Shown: positions 51,803-60,626, numbered from the stretch's first letter. The stretch is 64,000 nucleotides of DNA from Rhizobium leguminosarum bv. viciae USDA 2370 (GCF_002008365.1 NZ_MRDL01000051.1:372001-436000); one strand, 5' to 3'. Made by a program: numbers and translations. The notes: generated by a model from the sequence alone, not told the origin.

Positions 51803-52561
51803 CTAATCGGCGGCTTTCCTTGCTGCCGTTTCGATCGCATCGGCAACCTTTTCCGGTTGGGAGGCGAAGACGGCGTGGCTGGCCTTGATCTCGGTCACGT
51901 CGCTTCCGGCACGTTTTGCCATGTCACGCTCGAGCTCGGGGTTGATGGAGCGATCCTCGGTAGCGACGATCGACCAGCTTTTCTTGGTCCGCCATGCCGG
52001 TTGGGTGATCTTGGCGGAGAATGCCTGCTTCGAGGCAAAGACCTGTGACTTTGCCATGAAAGCGGCTTCCGCTTGCGGAAGGTCGGCTGCGAAATCCGCG
52101 GCGAAGGCGCCCGGATCGAGATAGAGATATTTGCCGTCCTTCGTTTCCCTTATATCCATGCTGCCGGCAGGCTTCGAGCTGGCGAGGCTGAGCAGACTTT
52201 CTCCCTTGTCGGGCTGGAACGCCGCGACATAGACGAGGCCCGCGACATTGGGATCATTGCCGGCTTCGGTGATGACCATGCCGCCATAGCTGTGGCCGAC
52301 GAGCAGGGTCGGTCCTTCCTGCAGGTCGAGAACGCGCTTGGTCGCCGCCACATCGTCGTCGAGCGAGGTGATGGGCTGCTGGACGATGGTGACGTTGAAG
52401 CCGCGCTTTTGGAGAATGTCCGTCGCCTTGCGCCATCCAGAGCCGTCGGCCAGGGCGCCGTGGACGATCACGATGTTCTTGACCTCGGCAGCCTCTGCCG
52501 CGAATGCGATGGTGGTGGTGGCGAATGCGAGGGCTGCCGTGAAAGCAAGATGTCTGTTCAT
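51803..52561 (-). CDS. Secreted alpha/beta hydrolase (small, EstC/HNL-like)
   Basis: A 252-residue hydrolase. Signal peptide at about 1-24 (MNRHLAFTAALAFATTTIAFAAEA). The fold starts NIVIVHGALADGSGWRKATDILQKRGFNVTIVQQP. The nucleophile Ser is in LLVGHSYGGMVITEAG, the acid in SIVATEDRSINPE, and the His in IKASHAVFASQPEKVADAI. It resembles the salicylate-esterase/hydroxynitrile-lyase-like branch, with periplasmic location predicted. It lies 54 bases downstream of dipZ on the same strand and so may be co-transcribed. Substrate unknown. Confidence 0.88.
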   Translation of the reverse strand: MNRHLAFTAALAFATTTIAFAAEAAEVKNIVIVHGALADGSGWRKATDILQKRGFNVTIVQQPITSLDDDVAATKRVLDLQEGPTLLVGHSYGGMVITEAGNDPNVAGLVYVAAFQPDKGESLLSLASSKPAGSMDIRETKDGKYLYLDPGAFAADFAADLPQAEAAFMAKSQVFASKQAFSAKITQPAWRTKKSWSIVATEDRSINPELERDMAKRAGSDVTEIKASHAVFASQPEKVADAIETAARKAAD

Positions 52562-52615
52562 GACTATTACTCCTTTGGGTCGTGTTGATGATCGGGATAT
52601 TGATGCGTCTCAGGT

Positions 52616-54394
52616 TCAGCCGAAGGTGAAGGCGTAGGCCTGCACACCAGGATCGAGGAAGCTGATCTCGAAGTTGCGGGCGGCGACCGTGCCGGATTGG
52701 CGGACGAGCTGGTAAAGCCTGGTCGCGGTCACCGTGCCATTTCCATCGGCATCGATGTCTGAGCCGTGGTCGGGCCCAGGCGCCTTGCCGTCGATCTTGA
52801 CCTGGAAACGGATCGGCTTGCCTGTGGCACCAGGCCCAAGAACGAGATGCAGATCGCGGGCGCTGAAGCGATAAGTGATGCCGCCGCCCGGCTGATCAAG
52901 CGTCGCCTGATCCCGGCCGACGGTCCAGGTTCCGGACAGGCCCCAGCCGTTGAGGCCGGGTTCGGCGATCGAGTAGTTATGCGGCGTGTCTGGCTGCAGC
53001 CCTTCCGGAGAGGCGAAGTTCGCCGCCTGTTCGTAGCCGAGATAGGTTTCGCCGGAGCGGATGTTGCCGAGGTCGGGGCCCGCCTCCACGCCCTTGGCAT
53101 CCGGCACGACCGGCGCACTTTCCGTCGTTTGACTGCCGGCTTCGCGCAGCAGGTCCTGAATGGCCTTTTCGGTCCTGTTGTAATTGCCTTCGCCAAAATG
53201 GTGGTAGCGGATCTGGCCTTTGGCATCGATCAGATAGGCGGCAGGCCAGTAGCTGTTTTCGAAGGCGCGCCAGATGCTGTAATCATTGTCGATCGCGACG
53301 GGATAGCCGATCTGGAAGTCGCCGATCGCCTTCTTGACGTTGTCGATCTTCTTCTCGAAGGCAAATTCCGGCGCGTGGACGCCGATCACGACGAGACCCT
53401 GATCCGCATACTTTTCGGCCCAGGCCCTGACATAGGGGATGGTACGAATGCAGTTGATGCAGGAATAGGTCCAGAAATCGACGAGCACGACCTTGCCGCG
53501 CAGTTGTTCCGTGGTGAGAGGCTCAGAGTTCAGCCATTCGACCGCGCCGTCGAGCGAAGGGACGTGGCCTTCGACGGGCAAGTCGCTACGGAAGGGTTTC
53601 TTCGCATCAGCTGCGGCGATCATCACCTCGTTGCTCACCAGCTCGGAAGATGCGCCACTGAGCGGCTTTGCATGCAGCCTGTCGAGCACGGCCTGTTCCA
53701 ACGATGCGGTGCTGGCATAGGAGAGCCGGGCGAGCAGGCTGGTGTCGAGGCCGAGCGCGATGACGGCGACACCCGCCAGAACGGCAGCGCCGAGCACCTG
53801 GCGAATCCGATCGCCAAACCCGAGCGAACGCTTCATGGCGGCGAAGAGCTTGCCGCCGACAAGCAGGGCGACGGCAAGCGAACTCGCAGCACCAGCGGCA
53901 TAAGCGACCAGCAGGAATGTAGTCTGCAGGTTGGCGCCCTGCAATGCAGCCCCCGTCAGAACGAGGCCGAGGATCGGCCCGGCGCAGGGCGCCCAGAGCA
54001 GGCCGGTGGCGACGCCAAGTAGAAGCGCGCTCTTCACTGTCGTGGTGCCGCGCCCGCCGCCGGTGGCGTTCACAAGATTGTTGCCAAGATCGACGATCGG
54101 TCGGGCAAGCGTGCTTGCGATGCGCGGCGAAAGCAGGCTTGCGCCGAAGAGCGCAAGCAGGACGATGGCGGCAAGGCGGCCATATTCATTGGCGCGAATG
54201 GCCCAGCTGCCGCCGACTGCGGCGAGTGTCGCGACCAGCGCGAAGGTGGCGGCCATGCCCGCCAGCATCGGCAGCGTGCTTCTGACGAAGGGCTGTCCGG
54301 CACGGGCGAAGACGAAGGGGAGGATGGGCAGGATACACGGGCTGAGGATCGTCAGCGCGCCTCCGAGATAGGCAATGATTAGAAGTGTCATCAT
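52616..54394 (-). CDS. dipZ: DipZ: CcdA-like membrane domain fused to a thioredoxin-like domain
   Basis: A 592-residue thiol redox protein; the start at 54394 (MMTLLIIAYLGG) follows AAGGAAACG. The N-terminal half is a CcdA/DsbD-type six-helix domain with SPCILPILPFVFARAG and CAGPILGLVLTG carrying the membrane Cys pair. From about 330 there is a periplasmic thioredoxin/TlpA-like domain with WTYSCINCIRTIPYVRAW (CINC active site). The last 150 residues form the beta-rich domain typical of DipZ. It would pass reducing power from the cytoplasm to the periplasm, with cytochrome maturation or peroxide reduction as likely uses. Confidence 0.9.
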   Translation of the reverse strand: MMTLLIIAYLGGALTILSPCILPILPFVFARAGQPFVRSTLPMLAGMAATFALVATLAAVGGSWAIRANEYGRLAAIVLLALFGASLLSPRIASTLARPIVDLGNNLVNATGGGRGTTTVKSALLLGVATGLLWAPCAGPILGLVLTGAALQGANLQTTFLLVAYAAGAASSLAVALLVGGKLFAAMKRSLGFGDRIRQVLGAAVLAGVAVIALGLDTSLLARLSYASTASLEQAVLDRLHAKPLSGASSELVSNEVMIAAADAKKPFRSDLPVEGHVPSLDGAVEWLNSEPLTTEQLRGKVVLVDFWTYSCINCIRTIPYVRAWAEKYADQGLVVIGVHAPEFAFEKKIDNVKKAIGDFQIGYPVAIDNDYSIWRAFENSYWPAAYLIDAKGQIRYHHFGEGNYNRTEKAIQDLLREAGSQTTESAPVVPDAKGVEAGPDLGNIRSGETYLGYEQAANFASPEGLQPDTPHNYSIAEPGLNGWGLSGTWTVGRDQATLDQPGGGITYRFSARDLHLVLGPGATGKPIRFQVKIDGKAPGPDHGSDIDADGNGTVTATRLYQLVRQSGTVAARNFEISFLDPGVQAYAFTFG

Positions 54395-54741
54395 CGTTTC
54401 CTTTGAAACCGATTGATCGGGCTCTGGGCGGCGATGGGGCCTGAACCAGCAACGGCGGGGATATGGCCGGTGTGAAGTATCCCCGATGTGTCCGGCTTTG
54501 CGGGAAAATGTACCGAAGTGTCGGGGTAGGGCGGCGGCGATACAAAGCGATACAAACTGCCGCAGTGGCGAGGAAACGGCTGCGGCCAATGCGACCACTT
54601 GCTGAGGCCGCGCGATTGTATCGGAATGTATCCAGGCAGCCGGAAGCTACATCCGCATTCAAAAAACGGTTGCTTACGACATATCGGGGATACAAGTAGA
54701 GCGCCTTTTCGCGACCGTGATCCATTCGACAGGAGTGACCG
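54395..54741. promoter_or_regulatory. Divergent dipZ / hydrolase promoter with ordered repeats
   Basis: The region carries a 16-base motif GTATCCCCGATGTGTC at 54477-54492 and its near-exact inverted copy at 54678-54693. Inside are direct repeats at 10-base spacing: CGATACAAAG CGATACAAAC (54538-54557) and, inverted, GATTGTATCG GAATGTATCC (54614-54633). A degenerate further copy lies at 54515-54529. Direct repeats one helical turn apart are the usual target of OmpR-family dimers; the OmpR-type gene at 55916 is the obvious candidate. Confidence 0.65.
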
Positions 54742-55791
54742 ATGTCAGAGCAAATCAACCATAACCGCCGCCGTTTCTTCGGCATGACGGCAGTCGCCCT
54801 CGCGGCAGTCGAGTTCGGGGTGGCCGGCACGGCCGCCGCCCAGTCTTCTGCGACTGCCGCATCGGTGCCAGCTATAAAGCCCGGAACCAACACGTCCTTC
54901 GAAGCGCTGAAGCAGGTCAAGGCAGGCGTGCTCGACATCGGTTATGCCGAGGCGGGAAAGGCGGATGCCCCTGTTGTATTGCTGCTGCACGGCTGGCCCT
55001 ATGACATCTATAGTTTCGTCGATGTCGCGCCGCTGCTTGCCTCGGCAGGTTACAGGGTGATCGTGCCTTATCTGCGCGGTTACGGGACGACCCGCTTCCT
55101 GGACGACCAGACGCCGCGCAATGGCCAGCCGTCGGCGCTCGCCGCCGATATGATCGCGCTGCTCGATGCGCTCGATATCGAGAAGGCTGTCATTGCCGGC
55201 TACGACTGGGGCGGGCGGACCGCCAACATCATGGCGGCGCTCTGGCCCGAGCGCTGCAAGGCGATGGTATCGGTAAGCGGCTACCTGATCGGCAGCCAGG
55301 AGGCCAACAAGAAGCCGCTTCCGCCGAAAGCCGAACTTGCCTGGTGGTACCAGTTCTATTTCGCTACCGAACGCGGCCGTCAGGGATACGAGAGCAACAC
55401 GCATGATTTCGCAAAGCTTATCTGGCAGACGGCATCGCCGAAGTGGAACTTCGACGATGCGACATTCGACAGATCGGCCGCTGCCTTCGACAATCCCGAT
55501 CACGTCGCGATCGTCATACACAATTATCGCTGGCGCCTGGGGCTTGTCGAAGGCGAGGCCAAGTACGATGCCTACGAGACGACGCTCGCCGCAACGCCTG
55601 TCATTTCGGTGCCGACCATCACCATGGAGGGCGATGCAAACGGTGCGCCGCATCCGCAGCCTTCCGCCTATGCCGGAAAATTCTCCGGCAAATACGAGCA
55701 TCGGACGATCGACGGCGGCATTGGCCACAACCTGCCTCAGGAAGCGCCGCAGGCCTTCGCGCAAGCTGTCATAGATGTCGATCGCTTCTAA
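54742..55791 (+). CDS. Tat-exported alpha/beta hydrolase (epoxide-hydrolase-like)
   Basis: A 349-residue enzyme. The N-terminus NHNRRRFFGMTAVALAAVEFGVAGTAAAQ is a twin-arginine signal. The core has VVLLLHGWPYDIYSFVDVAPLLASAGYRVIVPYLRGYGTTRFL, the nucleophile Asp in AVIAGYDWGGRTANIMAALWPERC, and the C-terminal His in DGGIGHNLPQEAP. GYDWGG and the HGWP oxyanion motif fit epoxide hydrolases and haloalkane dehalogenases. It probably acts in the periplasm. It is divergent from dipZ across the repeat-rich promoter; a strong hairpin follows its stop. Confidence 0.9.
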   Translation: MSEQINHNRRRFFGMTAVALAAVEFGVAGTAAAQSSATAASVPAIKPGTNTSFEALKQVKAGVLDIGYAEAGKADAPVVLLLHGWPYDIYSFVDVAPLLASAGYRVIVPYLRGYGTTRFLDDQTPRNGQPSALAADMIALLDALDIEKAVIAGYDWGGRTANIMAALWPERCKAMVSVSGYLIGSQEANKKPLPPKAELAWWYQFYFATERGRQGYESNTHDFAKLIWQTASPKWNFDDATFDRSAAAFDNPDHVAIVIHNYRWRLGLVEGEAKYDAYETTLAATPVISVPTITMEGDANGAPHPQPSAYAGKFSGKYEHRTIDGGIGHNLPQEAPQAFAQAVIDVDRF

Positions 55792-55799
55792 TATCGGCG

Positions 55800-55835
55800 C
55801 CGCCGGTCGCGGAGCCTCGTTGCTCCGACCGGCGG
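55800..55835 (+). terminator. Hairpin after the Tat hydrolase gene
   Basis: CCGCCGGTCGCGGAGC and GCTCCGACCGGCGG pair over about 14 positions around CTCGTT, 9 bases after the stop. There is no T-run. A second perfect stem, CCGCCTCGA / TCGAGGCGG (55857-55876), lies 40 bases before the response-regulator start. Confidence 0.55.
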
Positions 55836-55915
55836 AATATGCGTAGCTCGCGTCAACCGCCTCGACATCGAGGCGGAGGGCGGGGGCCGCTTCTATCGGT
55901 AAGGAATAGGGAAAT

Positions 55916-56656
55916 ATGGATCATGTCGATCACATCCTGATCGTCGATGACGATCGCGAAATCCGCGAGCTGGTATCGGGCTACCTGCAGAAGAACGGCC
56001 TGCGCACGAGCGTTGCCGCTGACGGGCGCCAGATGCGCAGTTTTCTCGAAGCCAATGCAGTCGACCTGATCGTGCTCGATGTGATGATGCCCGGCGATGA
56101 CGGGCTGGTGCTGTGCCGTGAACTGCGCGCCGGCCGGCACAAGGCGATCCCGATCCTGATGCTGACCGCCCGTACCGACGAGATGGACAGAATCCTCGGA
56201 TTGGAGATGGGCGCCGACGACTATCTTCCCAAGCCCTTTGCCGCGCGGGAACTGCTCGCCCGCATCAAGGCGGTGCTGCGGCGCACGCGGATGTTGCCGC
56301 CCAACCTGCAGATCAGCGAGGCCGGACAATTGCTGACTTTCGGCGACTGGCGGCTCGATACGGTGGCCCGGCACCTTCTCGACAAGGAAGGGACTGCGAT
56401 TGCGCTCAGCGGCGCCGAGTACCGTCTGCTTCGCGTGTTCATCGACCATCCGCAGCGGGTGCTCAATCGCGACCAGCTTTTGAGCCTGACGCAGGGCCGC
56501 GACGCCGATCTCTTCGATCGCTCGATCGATCTCCTGGTCAGCCGCCTGCGTCAGAGGCTGGGCGACGATGCGCGCGAACCGACCTACATCAAGACGGTGC
56601 GTAGCGAAGGCTATGTGTTTTCGGTTCCGGTCGAAATCTTGGAGCTGCGCCAATGA
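55916..56656 (+). CDS. OmpR-family response regulator
   Basis: A 246-residue two-component regulator. Receiver domain: HILIVDDDREIRELVSGYLQKNG with the acidic pocket, phospho-acceptor Asp in LIVLDVMMPGDDGL, Thr in LMLTARTDE and Lys in YLPKPFAARELLARI. The C-terminal winged helix covers about 135-235 (LSGAEYRLLRVFIDHPQRVLNRDQLL, DRSIDLLVSRLRQRLGDD, IKTVRSEGYVFSVPV). It is coupled to the kinase by a 4-base overlap. Probable targets are the repeat array upstream of dipZ and the ohr/GST genes downstream; this is inference. Confidence 0.94.
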   Translation: MDHVDHILIVDDDREIRELVSGYLQKNGLRTSVAADGRQMRSFLEANAVDLIVLDVMMPGDDGLVLCRELRAGRHKAIPILMLTARTDEMDRILGLEMGADDYLPKPFAARELLARIKAVLRRTRMLPPNLQISEAGQLLTFGDWRLDTVARHLLDKEGTAIALSGAEYRLLRVFIDHPQRVLNRDQLLSLTQGRDADLFDRSIDLLVSRLRQRLGDDAREPTYIKTVRSEGYVFSVPVEILELRQ

Positions 56657-57975
56657 GGGCGGCAATCCGCTTGCGTTCGGGCCTGATGTGGCCGAGCACG
56701 TTGCGGTCGCGGATCTTTCTCATCCTGCTGATCGGATTGGCCTTGGCCTACGGGCTGTCGTTCAGTGTGCTCTATATGGAGCGCTACATGTCGGCCAAAG
56801 CCGTGATGCTCGGCACGCTGGAGAGCGACGTTGCAACGTCGATTGCCGTTCTCGATCGGCTTCCGCCCGGCGAACGCGGCGATCTGCTCGATCGGCTGAG
56901 CCGCGGCAATTATCGTTTCGTGCTTGGGCCCGGCCTTCCCGGCGTGCCTGACACGTCAAGCAAAGGGGCGGAAATCTCAGGAAAGATCGAGGAGGCCATC
57001 GGGCACCGCTTTCCGATCCGGATCGAACGAATTCCTGGCGATGTGAACCGGCTGCAGGCGCATCTGACGCTCAGCGACGGAAGCCCGTTGACGATCGACG
57101 TCACGCCGAAGGGCGTCATGCCGATTGCCGCATGGCTGCCCTACGTCTTCGTCGTCCAGATGGCGCTGCTCATCCTCTGCACCTGGTTTGCGGTTCGCCA
57201 GGCGATCCGGCCGCTCGGCGAGCTTGCCGCCGCCGCCGATGCGCTTGACCCGAACAAGGACGGTCCGGCGATGAGTGAGGCGGGGCCGAGCGAGGTCGCG
57301 CATGCGGCAAGAGCATTCAACGCGATGCGGGAGCGGATCGCCCATTACCTCGAAGAGCGCGTCCAGATACTGGCGGCCATCTCGCATGACCTGCAGACGC
57401 CGATCACCCGCATGCGGCTGCGCGCCGACATGGCGGAGGATTCGCCGGAGAAAGACAAGCTGGTGCACGATCTCGGCGAGATCCAGCGCCTCGTTCAGGA
57501 CGGCATTGCCTATGCACGCAGCGCGCATGGCAATGGCGAGAAGAGTGCCCGCATCGATCTCGCCTCGTTCATCGACAGCATAGCCTACGACTACCAGGAT
57601 ACTGGAAAGGCCGTCACCGTGGTCGGCCTGGTTCAGGGTGCTGCCTTCACCAAGCCGCATGCTCTTCGCCGCATCCTGTCGAATTTCATCGACAATGCGC
57701 TGAAGTTTGCCGGCGCTGCCGAGATCAGCGTCGCGCGCAGCGCCGAGAACGATATCGTCATATCAGTCATGGACCGCGGGCCGGGAATTCCGGACGATAT
57801 GCTGGAAGCCGCCATGCAGCCTTTCTTCCGGCTGGAACAATCCCGCAACCGGGAAACCGGCGGCACCGGTCTCGGTCTTGCGATCGCCCAGCAGCTGACG
57901 GCCAAGATCGGCGGATCACTCCGGCTCTACAATCGCGCCGGCGGCGGTCTGGCGGCAGAAGTCACCATTCGTTGA
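56653..57975 (+). CDS. Sensor histidine kinase (EnvZ-like)
   Basis: A 440-residue inner-membrane kinase. Two membrane segments (RIFLILLIGLALAYGLSFSVLYM and WLPYVFVVQMALLILCTWFAV) flank a periplasmic domain of about 115 residues. Then HAMP (RPLGELAAAADALDP), HisKA with AAISHDLQTPITRMRLRADM, and HATPase_c with NFIDNALKFAG, MDRGPGIPDD and GTGLGLAIAQQL. The phosphorylated His is in the H-box SHDLQTP. The signal is unknown; the neighbouring genes suggest an envelope redox or electrophile cue. Confidence 0.93.
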   Translation: MRAAIRLRSGLMWPSTLRSRIFLILLIGLALAYGLSFSVLYMERYMSAKAVMLGTLESDVATSIAVLDRLPPGERGDLLDRLSRGNYRFVLGPGLPGVPDTSSKGAEISGKIEEAIGHRFPIRIERIPGDVNRLQAHLTLSDGSPLTIDVTPKGVMPIAAWLPYVFVVQMALLILCTWFAVRQAIRPLGELAAAADALDPNKDGPAMSEAGPSEVAHAARAFNAMRERIAHYLEERVQILAAISHDLQTPITRMRLRADMAEDSPEKDKLVHDLGEIQRLVQDGIAYARSAHGNGEKSARIDLASFIDSIAYDYQDTGKAVTVVGLVQGAAFTKPHALRRILSNFIDNALKFAGAAEISVARSAENDIVISVMDRGPGIPDDMLEAAMQPFFRLEQSRNRETGGTGLGLAIAQQLTAKIGGSLRLYNRAGGGLAAEVTIR

Positions 57976-58166
57976 CGTCGGCAGTCACCGCAAAATTTCG
58001 AGATGTTTGTATGTAAAGATGTCCGCGATATCGGATGCTACGTTTTGTGACATTTCGGGCGATTTCGGAAACATGGCGGATATATCCGTCGGTCAAACCA
58101 CACTCCGTCAACCCGGCCGCGCAGCGCGGCCAGTCGCCTGGAGCGACGCAACACAAGGAGTGTTCC

Positions 58167-58583
58167 ATGACAAAGATCGACAAGGTTCTCTATACCGGCA
58201 AGACCCACACGACGGGCGGGCGCGACGGCGCGTCGCACAGTGACGACGGCCAGCTTGATATCAAGCTTTCGCCTCCGGGCAGCAACCGCGCCGGCACCAA
58301 TCCCGAACAGCTTTTCGCCGCCGGCTGGTCTGCCTGCTTCATCGGCGCGATCGGTTTCGCCGCGGCTAATCAAAAGGTCAAGCTTCCCGCCGATCTTGCC
58401 GTTGACACCGAGGTCGATTTGGGAACCGCCGATGGCGGCTATTTCCTACAGGCCCGTCTCAAGGTCAGCCTGCCCGGGATCGAAGCGGATGTGGCACGAG
58501 CCCTCATTGAAGAGGCTCACCAGACCTGCCCCTATTCGAAGGCCACGCGCGGCAATATCCATGTCGAATTGACCGTTGCCTGA
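58167..58583 (+). CDS. ohr: Organic hydroperoxide resistance protein (Ohr/OsmC)
   Basis: Dimeric thiol peroxidase that reduces organic hydroperoxides, 138 residues. Family layout: KVLYTGKTHTTGGRDGASHSDDGQLDIKL at the N-terminus, reactive Cys in LFAAGWSACFIGAIGFAA and second Cys in EAHQTCPYSKATRGN, with the active-site Arg and Glu. GGAG precedes the ATG. There is no adjacent ohrR (MarR) regulator; it follows the two-component genes by 191 bases, so control by that system is plausible. A weak TGTATG/GATGTC motif lies at 58009-58023. Confidence 0.94.
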   Translation: MTKIDKVLYTGKTHTTGGRDGASHSDDGQLDIKLSPPGSNRAGTNPEQLFAAGWSACFIGAIGFAAANQKVKLPADLAVDTEVDLGTADGGYFLQARLKVSLPGIEADVARALIEEAHQTCPYSKATRGNIHVELTVA

Positions 58584-58681
58584 TGGATGGATTTTTCGCC
58601 GGCCTTGGCTGCGGAGGGCAGGGAACAGGAGCCGAAAACAAGCAGGTCGAGGCCGATCGGGCCTCGTCGATGGAGGTTTTT

Positions 58682-58864
58682 ATGAGATTGATGATCATCT
58701 GCATTCTGGGAGCGGTGGTCTTCGCCGCGCCCTGCATCTACGACGTAAGCTCGCAGGAGCCTTCGCCGCTTGCGGGCCTCGTAACGGCGGCATCCGCAGC
58801 TTCGCCTTCGGGGGACCAGAGGCCGTTCGAGCCGATTTCGGCGTCAAGGCAACCCCTCGTCTGA
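58682..58864 (+). CDS. Small exported hypothetical protein
   Basis: A 60-residue frame starting at the ATG at 58682, 6 bases after TGGAGG. MRLMIICILGAVVFAAPCIYDV is a likely signal or membrane segment, followed by a short Ser/Ala/Pro-rich tail. The frame is open upstream to an ATG touching the ohr stop, giving 93 residues, but that start has no ribosome-binding site. It lies between ohr and a GST gene, 21 bases from the latter. Not recognised; may be a periplasmic peptide or spurious. Confidence 0.45.
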   Translation: MRLMIICILGAVVFAAPCIYDVSSQEPSPLAGLVTAASAASPSGDQRPFEPISASRQPLV

Positions 58865-58885
58865 CCTCACCAAAGGAGAAAGACC

Positions 58886-59521
58886 GTGAAGCTCTATCAG
58901 AATGAAATTTCCTCGGCGACATCTCGCGTCCGCATCGCGCTCGCCCTCAAGGGACTGACGGCAGAAGCGCTGCCGGTTAGCATCCTCGGTGAGGATGCCG
59001 AGAGCCGGCAGGCCGGATATCGCAGCGTCAATCCGCAGGGGCTCGTGCCGGCCTTGCTGACGGATAGCGGTGTCCTCCTTACCCAGTCGCTGGCGATCGT
59101 TGAATATCTCGACGAGATCAAGCCCGAACCGCCGCTATTGCCGGACACTGCAGAAGGCCGGGCGCAGGCGCGGTCGATCGCGCTTGCGCTCGCAGCCGAG
59201 ATCCATGCGCTGCTGCCCCCGCGGATCGGCCTGCATCTCGGCAAGGTCTTCCAGGCGGATGCCGATGCCATTGCTGCCTGGAATCGTCAGTGGGTCGGCG
59301 AGGGAATGGCCGCGGTCGAGACGATGATCGCCGGCCGCAGGCAGGGAGCCTTCGCCGTTGGGGATCAGCCTGGTATTGCCGAGATCTTCCTCTTCCCGCA
59401 GGCGATCAGCGCCCGGCGCCTCGGCTTCGATCTCGCCAGCTGGCCCAATATCGCGGAGATCGTCGCCAGACTGGAGGGGATACCGGCTTTCCAGGAGAAT
59501 GCGCCGGCGCCGAGACGATGA
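58886..59521 (+). CDS. Glutathione S-transferase, zeta-like (maleylacetoacetate isomerase family)
   Basis: A 211-residue GST. The N-terminus LYQNEISSATSRVRIALALKGL has the SSxxxRVR signature of zeta-class/MaiA enzymes, and NPQGLVPALL plus LTQSLAIVEYLDEIKPEPPLLP give the glutathione-binding cis-Pro and QS motif. The helical C-domain contains FAVGDQPGIAEIFLFPQAISARRLG. No tyrosine-degradation genes are nearby, so detoxification with Ohr and the upstream system is more likely than a tyrosine pathway role. AAAGGAG precedes the ATG. Confidence 0.87.
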   Translation: MKLYQNEISSATSRVRIALALKGLTAEALPVSILGEDAESRQAGYRSVNPQGLVPALLTDSGVLLTQSLAIVEYLDEIKPEPPLLPDTAEGRAQARSIALALAAEIHALLPPRIGLHLGKVFQADADAIAAWNRQWVGEGMAAVETMIAGRRQGAFAVGDQPGIAEIFLFPQAISARRLGFDLASWPNIAEIVARLEGIPAFQENAPAPRR

Positions 59522-59534
59522 TCCAATCTATGAA

Positions 59535-59564
59535 GAATCGGCCGCAAGTGACTGCAGCCGATTC
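59535..59564. terminator. Hairpin between convergent GST and AKR genes
   Basis: GAATCGGC and GCCGATTC form a perfect stem extended by GCA / TGC inside, followed by TCTTCT. It can terminate the plus-strand GST transcript. Confidence 0.65.
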
Positions 59565-59622
59565 TCTTCTGGTGTTCTAGCCTTGGCGATGAGACGTAGC
59601 CTTCATGGCCCGTCGGCCGCTT

Positions 59623-60612
59623 TTAACGGTTGACCCTTGCCTGCAGATGCGCGGGATAACGATCGCCTTCCACCTTGATCGTGGCGAGCGCGCTTTCGAT
59701 GCTGGCAAGGTCCTCAGCCGTCAGTTCGACTTCAGCGGCCTGGATGTTCTCCTCGAGGCGATGCAGCTTGGTAGTGCCGGGGATCGGCGCGATCCAGGGC
59801 TTCTGCGCCAGCAGCCATGCGAGAGCCACTTGGGCGGAGGTTGCCTTTTTGCGGGCGGCGATTTCTCCGAGACGATCGACGAGCACCTGGTTGGCCTTTC
59901 GCGCCTCCTGAGAAAAGCGTGGCACGACGTTGCGGAAATCCTTGCTGTCGAAGGTGGTCGTTTCACTGATCGCGCCCGTCAGGAAGCCCTTACCAAGCGG
60001 GCTGAAGGGCACGAAACCGATGCCGAGCTCTTCCAGCGTTGGCAGGATTTCCTGCTCGGGTTCGCGCCACCACAGCGAATATTCGCTTTGTAGTGCTGCC
60101 ACCGGCTGGACGGGATGGGCGCGGCGGATCGTCTGGGCGCCCGCTTCCGAGAGGCCGAAATGTCTGACCTTGCCCTCCACGATCAGCGCCTTGACCGTGC
60201 CGGCGACATCCTCGATCGGAACATCGGGATCGACGCGATGCTGGTAGAAGAGATCGATGACATCGGTCTTCAAACGCTTCAGCGCCTGGTCGGCCACCGC
60301 GCGGATCTGTTCCGGCCGGCTGTTCATGCCGCTCTGGCCGCCATTGGCATCGAAGTTGAAACCGAATTTCGTGGCGATCACCACCTCCTCGCGAAAGGGC
60401 GCCAAGGCCTCTCCCAGAAGCTCTTCGTTCTTATAGGGGCCATAGGCCTCGGCCGTGTCGAAGAAGGTCACGCCGCGTTCAAATGCCCGCCGGATCAGTG
60501 CGGTCGCTTCCTGAATATCTGTCGCTGGGCCATAACCGTAACTCAGCCCCATGCAGCCGAGACCGATGGCTGAGACATGAAGTCCGCTCTTTCCAAGTTC
60601 ACGTTTCTGCAT
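59623..60612 (-). CDS. Aldo/keto reductase (AKR13/YakC-like)
   Basis: NADPH-dependent reductase of 329 residues from the ATG at 60612 after GAGGAAAC. MQKRELGKSGLHVSAIGLGCMGLSYGYGP opens the barrel. The tetrad is Asp and Tyr in VTFFDTAEAYGPYKNEELLGEAL, Lys in VVIATKFGFNF, and His in DVIDLFYQHRVDPDVPIEDVAG. The cofactor-binding end includes IPGTTKLHRLEENIQAAEVEL. It is preceded by a cupin gene on the same strand; both are divergent from a LysR regulator that probably controls them. Confidence 0.9.
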   Translation of the reverse strand: MQKRELGKSGLHVSAIGLGCMGLSYGYGPATDIQEATALIRRAFERGVTFFDTAEAYGPYKNEELLGEALAPFREEVVIATKFGFNFDANGGQSGMNSRPEQIRAVADQALKRLKTDVIDLFYQHRVDPDVPIEDVAGTVKALIVEGKVRHFGLSEAGAQTIRRAHPVQPVAALQSEYSLWWREPEQEILPTLEELGIGFVPFSPLGKGFLTGAISETTTFDSKDFRNVVPRFSQEARKANQVLVDRLGEIAARKKATSAQVALAWLLAQKPWIAPIPGTTKLHRLEENIQAAEVELTAEDLASIESALATIKVEGDRYPAHLQARVNR

Positions 60613-60626
60613 AGAAGTTTCCTCTT

